From ZCTH02-B3 sp036563895 (GTDB taxonomy: Bacteria; Bacillota; Bacilli; Paenibacillales; Paenibacillaceae): a stretch of DNA of 18,651 nt. The stretch lies in NCBI GenBank assembly GCA_036563895.1, contig DATCLN010000004.1:1-18651 (forward strand). The letters run 5' to 3'. Position 1 is the stretch's first letter; each line of letters starts with the position of its first letter. The notes under the pieces are model-generated. The model did no database searches and was not told the DNA's origin. It saw nothing but the letters and a program-made list of their open reading frames with translations. Made by a program: the position numbers and the translations under genes. Below are positions 1-5,445 of the stretch, in pieces.

Positions 1-762
1 GTGTACCGGACCCTGGGGAAGTTTCCGGCGTTCCGGATGCATCTGCCGCTCACCCGAGCGTACCGGTCTCCGCAGGACGCCCTTCTTCTCCTCAAGCGTT
101 TCCCGCTGGTTTTCGTCAAGCCCGTAAACGGCACCGGAGGAAGAGGCGTGCTGCGCATCGTCCGGCTGCCGGACGGCGACTTCATGCTGCAGGGGCGCAA
201 CCGCTCGCGGCGCATCGTGCCCGCCCGGCGCGTCCGCCGGCAAATGCTGCCCGCCGCGCTGCGAAGATGGACGGCGCAGGGAGACCGGTACATCGTCCAG
301 CAGGGCATCCGCACCGAGCTGGACGGCGGCCGCGTGCACGACTACCGGATGCTGGTGCAAAAAAACGGCAGCGGCCAGTGGCAGGTCACGGGCTGCGCCG
401 GCCGGATCGGTCCCGCGGGCAGCGTCACCTCGAACCTGCACGGCGGCGGGCAGGCGGTTCCGATGAACGCGCTGCTCAAGCGCTGGATCGGCCACGAGGG
501 CAAAATCGCCCGGGTGCGCGAAACGGCGGAATGGTTTGGCGTCGCCGTCGCCCGAACGCTGGAAGCCTCGTTTGGCGACCTGTGCGAGCTTGCCCTGGAC
601 CTCGCCATTGACCGCGCGGGCCGCGTCTGGCTGCTGGAAGTCAACCCGAAGCCGGCCCGCGAGGTGTTCATCCGCTCCGGCGACCGTGCGGCCTACCGGA
701 GGGCCATATCGCGGCCGGTAGAATACGCCCTGTGGCTGTACCGGCAAAAACAGACGCCGTAA
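1..762 (+). CDS. YheC/YheD family ATP-grasp protein (spore coat-associated type), possibly 5'-truncated by the window edge
   Basis: The 253 residues read as an ATP-grasp domain of the YheC/YheD family, whose Bacillus members are associated with endospores; the substrate ligated is not known. Visible motifs are the nucleotide-binding strand and glycine loop at about residues 37-50 (FVKPVNGTGGRGV), a VTSNLHGGG segment at 142-150, and the C-terminal metal/ATP-binding strand LLEVNPKP at 211-218. A GTG lies at base 1, so neither a ribosome binding site nor the true start can be judged; the gene may begin upstream. Short members of this family of about 250 residues exist, so it could also be nearly complete. 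The stop is TAA at 760-762. No terminator directly follows; the next hairpin lies about 145 bp downstream, behind a new promoter. Confidence 0.85.
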   Translation: MYRTLGKFPAFRMHLPLTRAYRSPQDALLLLKRFPLVFVKPVNGTGGRGVLRIVRLPDGDFMLQGRNRSRRIVPARRVRRQMLPAALRRWTAQGDRYIVQQGIRTELDGGRVHDYRMLVQKNGSGQWQVTGCAGRIGPAGSVTSNLHGGGQAVPMNALLKRWIGHEGKIARVRETAEWFGVAVARTLEASFGDLCELALDLAIDRAGRVWLLEVNPKPAREVFIRSGDRAAYRRAISRPVEYALWLYRQKQTP

Positions 763-790
763 TGAAAAATGTAAATGGTCCTGCAGGATT

Positions 791-819
791 TTGGCCCCAT
801 ATGACGAATGTCGTATAGT
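791..819 (+). promoter_or_regulatory. Candidate sigma-A promoter of the 117-aa protein/diguanylate cyclase unit
   Basis: TTGGCC at 791-796 (4 of 6 to TTGACA) and TATAGT at 814-819 (5 of 6 to TATAAT) are separated by exactly 17 bp. Transcription would begin near 826, giving a leader of about 160 nt before the start codon at 987. The call rests on consensus matching only. Confidence 0.45.
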
Positions 820-906
820 ATTGTATCATAGGCTTGAAGGCCCAAAACCAAAAGCCCATTGGGATCGAATGGCAGGACAACCGACACGTATTTCCGCTCG
901 GAGGTC

Positions 907-943
907 AAGGGCTACTCTTCCATTTCCGGAGTAGCCCTTTCCT
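907..943 (+). terminator. Terminator-like hairpin inside the leader (possible attenuator)
   Basis: An 11-bp perfect stem (AAGGGCTACTC at 907-917, complementary arm at 929-939) encloses an 11-nt loop and is followed by a pyrimidine/T-rich stretch. It lies downstream of the candidate promoter at 791-819 and about 45 bp before the start codon at 987. It could therefore attenuate the downstream genes rather than simply end the yheC-like transcript. The upstream leader matches no riboswitch class that I recognise. Confidence 0.55.
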
Positions 944-986
944 TTCGGAATCCGGCTCCGGACGGAATGTTGGAGGGTTTCGCCGG

Positions 987-1340
987 ATGAGCGACAAGAA
1001 CCTGTATTCCCGCAAAGCGACCCTTGACCTGAAAATATCCGAGTTCGAAGTTCCGCCCATGCTGGATCTGCTGATTATAGGAAGAAAGGCGCCCATCGGT
1101 CCGGAAGCCGCAAGACGCATGGCGGAGGCATTGTCGCCGGAACAATTCACGCTGCTGAGGCTGGACCACCCCAAAATCGAGGCCGTGCTCGTGCGAAACT
1201 CGGTGCTGCAGATGCTGGATCATGACCTTTTCATGAAAATCGTCCTGGAAGAGGCGGAGCACCTCCTGCTGGACACCATGGTGCTGCGGGCGGAACTGAA
1301 AATCACCGTTTCGGTGCGGCGGGAGGTGAATTTGAGATGA
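987..1340 (+). CDS. Unrecognised 117-aa protein coupled to a CBS-GGDEF diguanylate cyclase
   Basis: I do not recognise a family. The product is a small soluble protein with no signal peptide, membrane segment or cysteine pair. It has a central acidic, helix-prone part and the segment DLLIIGRKAPIGPEAARRMAEAL near the middle. The ATG at 987 was chosen because a GGAGG box lies about 10 bp upstream (972-976); the open frame extends back to 834 without a ribosome binding site. Its TGA overlaps the ATG of the next gene (ATGA at 1337-1340), so the two are translationally coupled and probably act together in the same c-di-GMP circuit, for example as a partner or sensor subunit. That role is inference from gene order alone. 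Confidence 0.75.
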   Translation: MSDKNLYSRKATLDLKISEFEVPPMLDLLIIGRKAPIGPEAARRMAEALSPEQFTLLRLDHPKIEAVLVRNSVLQMLDHDLFMKIVLEEAEHLLLDTMVLRAELKITVSVRREVNLR

Positions 1341-2167
1341 GGGTGGGCGAACTGATCTCGGGTCCCATACATACGATTTCGCCGGAAAAGAGCGTGTACC
1401 GCGCGGCGGAACTCATGAACGGACAAGGGACGGACACGCTGGTCGTTGTGGATCACGGCGCGGTCGTGGGCATTCTCACGTCCCGCGACGTGCGTTCGGC
1501 GCACCCCAACCGGATCGTGGCGGACGCAATGACCCCCGATCCCGTCACGGTTTCGCCCGGCGTGTTCATCTGGGACGCGCTCAAAATCATGGAACGGCAC
1601 CGGATCGGACGCCTTCTGATCCGGGACGGGAACACCCTGGCCGGGATGGTTACCCGGGAAGCGATCCGGATCAAACTTTCCGAGCTGCTGGACCCCCTGA
1701 CCGGCCTCTATCGTGAGCCCTATATCCGGGCGATCGGCGAAGCGCTGCTTGAAAAGAAACAGCCCTTTCACCTGCTGTTTGTGGATTTGAACGGCTTCCG
1801 GGAAATCAACAAGCGATATGGCCACCCGTTCGGCGACGACGTGATCCTGGCGTTCGCCCGCAGGATGGCCAGGTGGGCGAAGGAATCCCGGGACTACCTT
1901 TGCCGCTATGGCGGAGACGAATTTGTCATGATCTCCAACGCGGAAGAGGAGACGGTGGACCGGTTCATTCGGACGATTTCCCGCCCACTGAGCATCAACC
2001 GCGTGACCGTTTCGGCGGCGGTCGGGCATGTGAACGGGCTGAAGGAACCCCGGTTTTTCTCCATGTCGTTCCGGGATGTTCTGGCCAAGGCCAGCCTTCT
2101 CTCCACCTGCGCGAAGGCCGCCGGCGAAGAAGAAAGCGGCGAAGCGGGGGTCTTCTCACCCGCGTGA
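1337..2167 (+). CDS. CBS-domain pair / GGDEF diguanylate cyclase
   Basis: The N-terminal half (about residues 1-115) is a tandem CBS pair, recognisable from VGELISGPIHTISPEKSV, a second MTPDPVTVSPG module and the G(I/M)(L/V)TR(D/E) ends. Such pairs usually bind adenine nucleotides. From DPLTGLY at 119-125 the protein is a GGDEF domain: FVDLNGFREINKRYGH around 148-163 and an intact GGDEF at 192-196. It should make c-di-GMP from two GTP in the cytosol. The inhibitory site expected as RxxD five residues before GGDEF reads E183-S-R-D186, so classic product inhibition may be missing. No membrane segments are seen. The ATG at 1337 follows a GGAGG box and overlaps the preceding stop by four bases. 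The last 15 residues are acidic and low in complexity. Confidence 0.9.
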   Translation: MRVGELISGPIHTISPEKSVYRAAELMNGQGTDTLVVVDHGAVVGILTSRDVRSAHPNRIVADAMTPDPVTVSPGVFIWDALKIMERHRIGRLLIRDGNTLAGMVTREAIRIKLSELLDPLTGLYREPYIRAIGEALLEKKQPFHLLFVDLNGFREINKRYGHPFGDDVILAFARRMARWAKESRDYLCRYGGDEFVMISNAEEETVDRFIRTISRPLSINRVTVSAAVGHVNGLKEPRFFSMSFRDVLAKASLLSTCAKAAGEEESGEAGVFSPA

Positions 2168-2332
2168 GCCGCCCGCCGCCCCCGGGAGCGCCGCCGGTCC
2201 GCGGCAAATTTCGCGCAAAAGCGCAAAAGCAAGGAGCGTTTGCCCATTTCCCGGGTTCCCGACCGCGTAGAAGATCAGGCCCTTTCCGGGGAGGATCGCC
2301 CCAGGCTGTCCGGAAGGGAATCCGATCGCCGT

Positions 2333-2352
2333 TACGGACATATCGTCCGTTA
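2333..2352. repeat. Intergenic palindrome, copy 1 of 4
   Basis: Arms TACGGAC and GTCCGTTA flank the centre ATATC; one base near the left end breaks the outer symmetry. It is the first member of a pair whose second copy starts exactly 50 bp later. It resembles the ACGGACNNNNNGTCCGT intergenic repeats that I recall from Paenibacillus-type genomes. Confidence 0.7.
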
Positions 2353-2382
2353 CAAACGGCCGGGAGCGGTTTTTCAAAATCC

Positions 2383-2402
2383 AACGGACATCTGGTCCGT
2401 TA
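2383..2402. repeat. Intergenic palindrome, copy 2 of 4
   Basis: AACGGAC and GTCCGTTA flank the centre ATCTG. Between copies 1 and 2 lies a GCGGTTTTTC word, which recurs at the matching offset between copies 3 and 4. Confidence 0.7.
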
Positions 2403-2452
2403 GCGGCGGGGCTTTGATTGCGAAACCGTTTTCTCCATGAAGTTCAAACGCT

Positions 2453-2475
2453 GTAACGGACTATATGTCCGTTAC
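2453..2475. repeat. Intergenic palindrome, copy 3 of 4 (perfect 9-bp arms)
   Basis: The left arm GTAACGGAC (2453-2461) and right arm GTCCGTTAC (2467-2475) are perfectly complementary around a 5-nt centre TATAT. This is the best-preserved copy. It begins 72 bp after copy 2 and 50 bp before copy 4. Confidence 0.8.
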
Positions 2476-2504
2476 GTTTTCCGCAGTGCGGTTTTTCGGC
2501 TTGC

Positions 2505-2522
2505 AACGGACTATATGTCCAT
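2505..2522. repeat. Intergenic palindrome, copy 4 of 4 (right arm decayed)
   Basis: AACGGACTATATGTCC is identical to copy 3, but the right arm ends in AT instead of GTTA, so the outer pairing is lost. The preceding GCGGTTTTTC word links it to the copy 1/copy 2 unit. Confidence 0.7.
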
Positions 2523-2610
2523 AAAAATTCGGGGCGAGCACACGCGACGGTCGGCACACCGTCATCCGCGGGTTGCCTCCGTCAAGGAGAGCCGTACTAG
2601 CTGCTGCTTC

Positions 2611-2643
2611 AAAAAAGGCCCTCGACCATGTGGCCGAGGGCTC
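2611..2643 (-). terminator. Rho-independent terminator on the minus strand (probable end of the cotJ transcript)
   Basis: Read on the minus strand, a 7-bp stem (GCCCTCG / CGAGGGC) with a 10-nt loop is followed by TTTTTT (plus-strand A-run 2611-2616). It lies about 230 bp after the cotJC stop and beyond the decayed cotJC fragment. It may have belonged to the lost copy and now serve the cotJ operon. Confidence 0.65.
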
Positions 2644-2740
2644 TGCCGTCCATCCCCGGGAACGCGCCGGTCCGCGGCTCGCCGCATTCCTTACAAGCGG
2701 TAGGCAAACACGCCGCAATCCACCAAATCTTTCGAGTTCT

Positions 2741-2799
2741 TGTCGGGATCGAGTACCGCTGGTTCAGATAGCGCAGCGCCGCCGAAAGCTCGCCGCCGG
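2741..2799 (-). pseudogene. Degraded fragment of a second cotJC copy
   Basis: Nearly the whole stretch can be aligned with cotJC at 3310-3369: over about 60 bp I count three substitutions and one deleted G. On the minus strand it encodes the ELSAALRYLNQRYSIP block of CotJC. The missing G shifts the frame exactly at the PDK of cotJC. If the shift is ignored, a tail IPDKNSKDLVDCGVFAYRL reaches a stop at about 2690 and no longer matches CotJC clearly. No start codon or ribosome binding site precedes the fragment. It is best read as the leftover of a duplication or partial conversion of cotJC. Confidence 0.7.
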
Positions 2800-2818
2800 T
2801 TTTTAAGGGGGAAATAGC

Positions 2819-2872
2819 ATGAGACTGACCGCAGCAATCACCAAAGAAGGGGACCGGTACGCTCCTGCCTAA
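2819..2872 (+). pseudogene. Truncated HicB-like antitoxin gene (first 17 codons only)
   Basis: A good ribosome binding site (AAGGGGG at about 2806-2812) precedes an ATG opening MRLTAAITKEGDRYAPA and then TAA. The first 13-14 residues fit the N-terminus of solitary HicB-family antitoxins (typically M-x-L/F-T-A-x-I-x-x-E-G-D-x-Y). The body of the protein is gone: the frame runs straight into the 3' end of cotJC. I infer a remnant of a hicB-type gene cut by the rearrangement that left the cotJC fragment next to it. It could still be translated as a 17-aa peptide. Confidence 0.45.
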
Positions 2873-2875
2873 ACC

Positions 2876-3463
2876 TCAGAAATGCGTCACCGGCAGATAC
2901 GCCTTCTTGTGGTCCCGCTCCGCCTTCAGCATCTCCACCGCTTCCCGGAAGCGCAAGGCATGCACTACTTCCCGTTCCCGAAGGAACTTCAGCCCGTCCT
3001 GCAAATCCGGGTCGTCGGTCATGTCAATGAGCCACTGGTAGGTCGCCCGCGCTTTTTCCTCCGCCGCAATGTCTTCGTAAAGGTCGGCTATGGGATCGCC
3101 TTTCGCCTGAATGTAGGCCGCCGTCCAGGGCACCCCCGCCGCATTGTTGTAAAACAGCGCGTTGTCGTGGTTCGCGAAATGGGCGCCGAGCCCGGCCGCC
3201 TCCAGCTGTTCCGGCGTCGCGTCCTTGGTCAGCTTGTAGACCATGGTGGCGATCATCTCGAGGTGGGCGAACTCCTCCGTCCCGATGTCGGTCAGCAGAC
3301 CGATCACCTTGTCGGGGATCGAGTATCGCTGGTTCAGATAGCGCAGCGCCGCCGAGAGCTCGCCGTCGGCTCCGCCGTATTGTTCGATCAGAAACTTCGC
3401 CATGCGCGGATCGCACTTGCTGACCTTTACCGGGTATTGCAGTTTCTTTTCATAAATCCACAT
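2876..3463 (-). CDS. cotJC: Spore coat protein CotJC (manganese-catalase-like)
   Basis: The 195-residue product has the CotJC/manganese-catalase fold signature. It opens MWIYEKKLQYPVKVSKCDP, followed by helices carrying the metal-ligand pattern: E27 in FLIEQYGG, EEFAHLEMI around residues 64-72, and DIAAEEKARATY and EREVVHALRF further on. In B. subtilis CotJC is an inner-coat component made in the mother cell. Length is close to the usual 189 residues. The ATG at 3461-3463 follows cotJB by 13 bp and has a GAGGGG box. It is the last gene of cotJABC. A decayed copy of its N-terminal part sits just downstream at 2741-2799. Confidence 0.95.
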   Translation of the reverse strand: MWIYEKKLQYPVKVSKCDPRMAKFLIEQYGGADGELSAALRYLNQRYSIPDKVIGLLTDIGTEEFAHLEMIATMVYKLTKDATPEQLEAAGLGAHFANHDNALFYNNAAGVPWTAAYIQAKGDPIADLYEDIAAEEKARATYQWLIDMTDDPDLQDGLKFLREREVVHALRFREAVEMLKAERDHKKAYLPVTHF

Positions 3464-3476
3464 TCGGCGCCCCTCC

Positions 3477-3890
3477 TCATACCTGCCATGGCCAGGGCGT
3501 ATTGGGCCACTGCCAGGGATAGCGGGAATAGCTGTGGCCGAACTGCATGAGCGGCCCGTATTTCATCTCGAATTCGCCGGCGATCCGGGCGCGCTGCTGC
3601 GCCAGCCGGTTAAACTGCCGGATCGCCTCCAGATCCGACGGATGGGTGTTGAGATACAGCGAGAGTTCCACGAGCGCAAAATCGACCTTTTGCAGTTCCA
3701 GCAGATCGCGCCGGTACGCGTCTCCGCCCCGCACCGCTTCCGTGTCTCCTCCGCTGTCCCCGGCGACCCCTGCGGCTCCGGCGGCGTTCCAGGCGGCGCT
3801 TCCGGCTGCGCTCCCGCCGGCATTCCCGGCGCCCCCGGCGGCGCTTCCCTTTTCCCGGTCTTCCCGGCTTTCCGTCCTTTCGTCCGCCAT
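3477..3890 (-). CDS. cotJB: Spore coat protein CotJB with an Ala/Gly-rich N-terminal extension
   Basis: The last 80 residues are a normal CotJB: LLELQKVDFALVELSLYLNTHP, then EAIRQFNRLAQQ, then KYGPLMQFGHSYSRYPWQWP and the hallmark PWPWQV end. CotJB of other Bacillales is about 87 residues and begins almost at this core. Here about 55 extra residues precede it: a charged start (MADERTESREDREKG) and an Ala/Gly/Ser run of about 35 residues. The ATG at 3888-3890 was chosen because AAGGAGGT lies 7 nt upstream; the frame stays open to 3947, but that would overlap the end of cotJA. Spacing to cotJA is 14 bp. The protein probably assembles with CotJA and CotJC in the spore coat. Confidence 0.88.
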   Translation of the reverse strand: MADERTESREDREKGSAAGGAGNAGGSAAGSAAWNAAGAAGVAGDSGGDTEAVRGGDAYRRDLLELQKVDFALVELSLYLNTHPSDLEAIRQFNRLAQQRARIAGEFEMKYGPLMQFGHSYSRYPWQWPNTPWPWQV

Positions 3891-3904
3891 GTCCTCAACC
3901 TCCT

Positions 3905-4114
3905 TCAGGTCCGCCTCGACGGATAGGGGCTGTATAGCGCGGGCCACAGCGTCCCCTTGCGCAGCGCCTCATCCAGGGAAAATTGCGGCAGGTTCATCGG
4001 CTGGTAGACGATGAACTGGTTGGGCGGCACGTTGTAACGCTTGACGCGGATCGGCGGACAGGGATCGCACGGGCCGATATAGGGTTCCCATTCCCGCCAC
4101 TGGTTGTCGCGCAC
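3905..4114 (-). CDS. cotJA: Spore coat-associated protein CotJA
   Basis: The 69-residue product carries the CotJA signature: a short aromatic start, YIGPCDPCPPIRVKRY, then PPNQFIVYQPMNLPQFS and ALRKGTLWPALY. In B. subtilis CotJA is needed for CotJC incorporation into the coat. The GTG at 4112-4114 was chosen because AAGGAGGT lies 8 nt upstream and the family length fits. The frame is open up to 4285, but that stretch is a tandem repeat and its only ATG (4283-4285) lies at the predicted -10 box, so it should not be translated. It is the first gene of cotJABC. Confidence 0.9.
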   Translation of the reverse strand: MRDNQWREWEPYIGPCDPCPPIRVKRYNVPPNQFIVYQPMNLPQFSLDEALRKGTLWPALYSPYPSRRT

Positions 4115-4132
4115 GGATGCATACCTCCTTGT

Positions 4133-4261
4133 CGGGCCGGGTCGTTGTATCCGGGCCGGGTCGGGCTTGCCAGGATCCATCCGGGCTTGCCAGCCTTCGC
4201 CCGGGCTTGGTCGGATCGGGTCGGGCCTGGTCGGACTTGGCCGGGCTTGTCGGACATTGCC
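4133..4261. repeat. GC-rich tandem repeat with 20-bp phase in the cotJ leader
   Basis: The word CGGGCTTG (or CGGGCCTG) starts at 4162, 4182, 4202, 4222 and 4242, exactly every 20 bp. A weaker half-unit (CGGACTTG, CGGATCGG) starts 10 bp out of phase at 4212 and 4232, and CGGGCCGGGT occurs at 4133 and 4152. The repeat lies between the candidate sigma-E promoter and the cotJA ribosome binding site, so it would make up most of the 5' untranslated region. Confidence 0.8.
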
Positions 4262-4285
4262 CGGCCCGGGCCCCGATTCCGACAT

Positions 4286-4314
4286 ATTCTATGCGGCAAA
4301 ATGGGCGAATTGAC
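4286..4314 (-). promoter_or_regulatory. Candidate sigma-E promoter of cotJABC
   Basis: On the minus strand GTCAATT (4308-4314) and CATAGAAT (4286-4293) are separated by 14 bp. The B. subtilis sigma-E consensus is about KMATATT, 14-15 bp, CATACANT, and cotJABC of B. subtilis is sigma-E dependent. The -10 differs at one position. Transcription would start near 4279, about 165 nt before the cotJA start. Confidence 0.6.
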
Positions 4315-4334
4315 CTTGTCAGGGCTTGACAGGC

Positions 4335-4368
4335 AAAAAAAGTCCCGGCGCTTCGCAAGGCGCCGGGG
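4335..4368 (-). terminator. Rho-independent terminator of the ytvI transcript
   Basis: On the minus strand CCCGGCGC (4360-4367) pairs with GCGCCGGG (4344-4351) over a loop of 8 nt, and the stem is followed by CTTTTTTT. It lies 41 bp after the ytvI stop and just upstream of the cotJ promoter, separating the two units. Confidence 0.85.
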
Positions 4369-4408
4369 AATGTGACGCGGTGACCGAAACTGCCAGCGTC
4401 CTGACGGA

Positions 4409-5431
4409 TCAATCCACCTTGATGCGGAACTGGAGCAGGCCGGCCCGGCGGGCCGCCAGGAAAATCATCACCACGATCGGGCCGAGGAACACGCCGATCA
4501 CGCCGATCAGCTTGTAGCCGACATACAGGCTGATGAGCGCGGCCAGGGCGCTGATGCCGATGGCGTCGCCCAAAATTTTCGGCTCGAGGACGCGCCGGAT
4601 GACCGTGATGATCAGGTACAGCAGGAAAAGGCCGATACCCGTCACATAATCGCCGGTCACGATCAGGTAACCCGCCCAGGGAACGAGCACCGTGCCGGTG
4701 CCGAGCACAGGCAGGATGTCCACGATGGTCACCAGCAGCGCGATGGCCAGCGGATAGCCGATGTCCAGGATGAGCAGCCCGACGAACGTAAGGATATACG
4801 TCAGGGAGCTCAGGATGAACTGGGCGCGCAGAAAGCCGAACACCGATTTCCGCAGGTTGACGAGGACGGCGTCGATCTGGTCCCGCGACGACTCGTGGAA
4901 CAGGGACAGGAAGGACGCCTTCATATGCGGCAGGCTGTAGGCGAACAGATAGACGGCCACCAGATAGACGATGAAAAAGATGAGCATGTCGGGCAGGGCC
5001 TTGGCGAGGTTGATCAGGGCGGACGAGATGGTGCCCACCAGCCTCTCGAGGGCGCTGGCAAGGCTCGCCACCCCGCTCTCCAGCGGAATGCCTTCCTCGC
5101 CGAGGTTTTCCGACAGCCTATCCACCCAGCCCTGGACGATCTGGTTCATTTCCCGGATGTAGGCGGGGACCCTGCTCCAGAACGCGATCAGTTCGCCCAC
5201 CAGCCTCATGCCGAGAAACCCGAGAAGGCCAAGAAGGGCGCCGGAGAAAACCGTGGCGGAGATCGCCGAGGCCAAGGCCCGGTTCAGGCGGAATTGCTTC
5301 ATCAGATATTGGGTCAGCGGCTCGAAAATGATAACGGATACGAGCGCCAGCAAAAACGGGGCTCCCGCGGTAAACAGCAGGTACAGAAAGAGCAGCCCCA
5401 GCCCCAGCACAAGAAGCAAACGAAACGACAT
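4409..5431 (-). CDS. ytvI: Sporulation integral membrane protein YtvI, AI-2E transporter (UPF0118) family
   Basis: The 340-residue product is hydrophobic throughout with about seven to eight membrane segments. It begins with a long helix pair (LLLVLGLGLLFLYLLF), continues with a soluble loop at roughly 85-150 (FWSRVPAYIREMNQIVQGW), and ends with the family block PLAIALLVTIVDILPVLGTGTVLVPWAG and the RRVLEPKILGDAIGISALAALISLYVGYKLIGVIG region. YtvI of B. subtilis is a sigma-E regulon membrane protein of similar length (about 370 residues); its cargo is unknown. The ATG at 5431 has an AAGGAG box and lies 14 bp after the HlyC/CorC gene, so the two are co-transcribed. A strong terminator follows the stop. 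Confidence 0.88.
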   Translation of the reverse strand: MSFRLLLVLGLGLLFLYLLFTAGAPFLLALVSVIIFEPLTQYLMKQFRLNRALASAISATVFSGALLGLLGFLGMRLVGELIAFWSRVPAYIREMNQIVQGWVDRLSENLGEEGIPLESGVASLASALERLVGTISSALINLAKALPDMLIFFIVYLVAVYLFAYSLPHMKASFLSLFHESSRDQIDAVLVNLRKSVFGFLRAQFILSSLTYILTFVGLLILDIGYPLAIALLVTIVDILPVLGTGTVLVPWAGYLIVTGDYVTGIGLFLLYLIITVIRRVLEPKILGDAIGISALAALISLYVGYKLIGVIGVFLGPIVVMIFLAARRAGLLQFRIKVD

Positions 5432-5445
5432 CCTTGTTCTCCTTT

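Larger units (their letters stand above)
2168..2875. other. 708-bp spacer without an intact gene, holding palindromes, a terminator and two gene remnants
   Basis: The spacer separates the plus-strand cyclase gene from the converging cotJ operon. From 2168 to about 2330 it is GC-rich with imperfect hairpins (for example CCCTTTCCGG near 2280 pairing with CCGGAAGGG near 2311) but no T-run, so the cyclase terminator is unclear. From 2333 to 2522 lie four palindromes. A minus-strand terminator lies at 2611-2643, a cotJC-like fragment at 2741-2799 and a hicB-like stump at 2819-2872. The few open frames here have no ribosome binding site and no recognisable product. Confidence 0.7.

Noticed and set aside
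820..906. Known c-di-GMP riboswitch upstream of the GGDEF operon
   Set aside because: The conserved words of c-di-GMP class I (such as GGCAAACC and GACGCAAAGCC) are absent, and I see no convincing class II pattern. Only an unclassified leader is claimed.
834..986. 51-residue N-terminal extension of the 117-aa protein
   Set aside because: It would run through the terminator-like hairpin and lacks a ribosome binding site; GGAGG stands correctly before the ATG at 987.
2333..2522. CRISPR array
   Set aside because: There are only four copies, the repeats are palindromes of about 20 bp, the spacing alternates between 50 and 72 bp, and the spacers share sequence with each other. No cas genes are nearby.
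2461..2718. 85-codon minus-strand open frame in the cotJC/cyclase spacer
   Set aside because: It crosses the palindromes and the terminator, has no ribosome binding site and no recognisable product.
4115..4285. N-terminal extension of CotJA by 57 residues rich in Pro/Arg/Gly
   Set aside because: The stretch is the tandem repeat, its only ATG lies at the predicted sigma-E -10 box, and a proper ribosome binding site serves the GTG at 4114.
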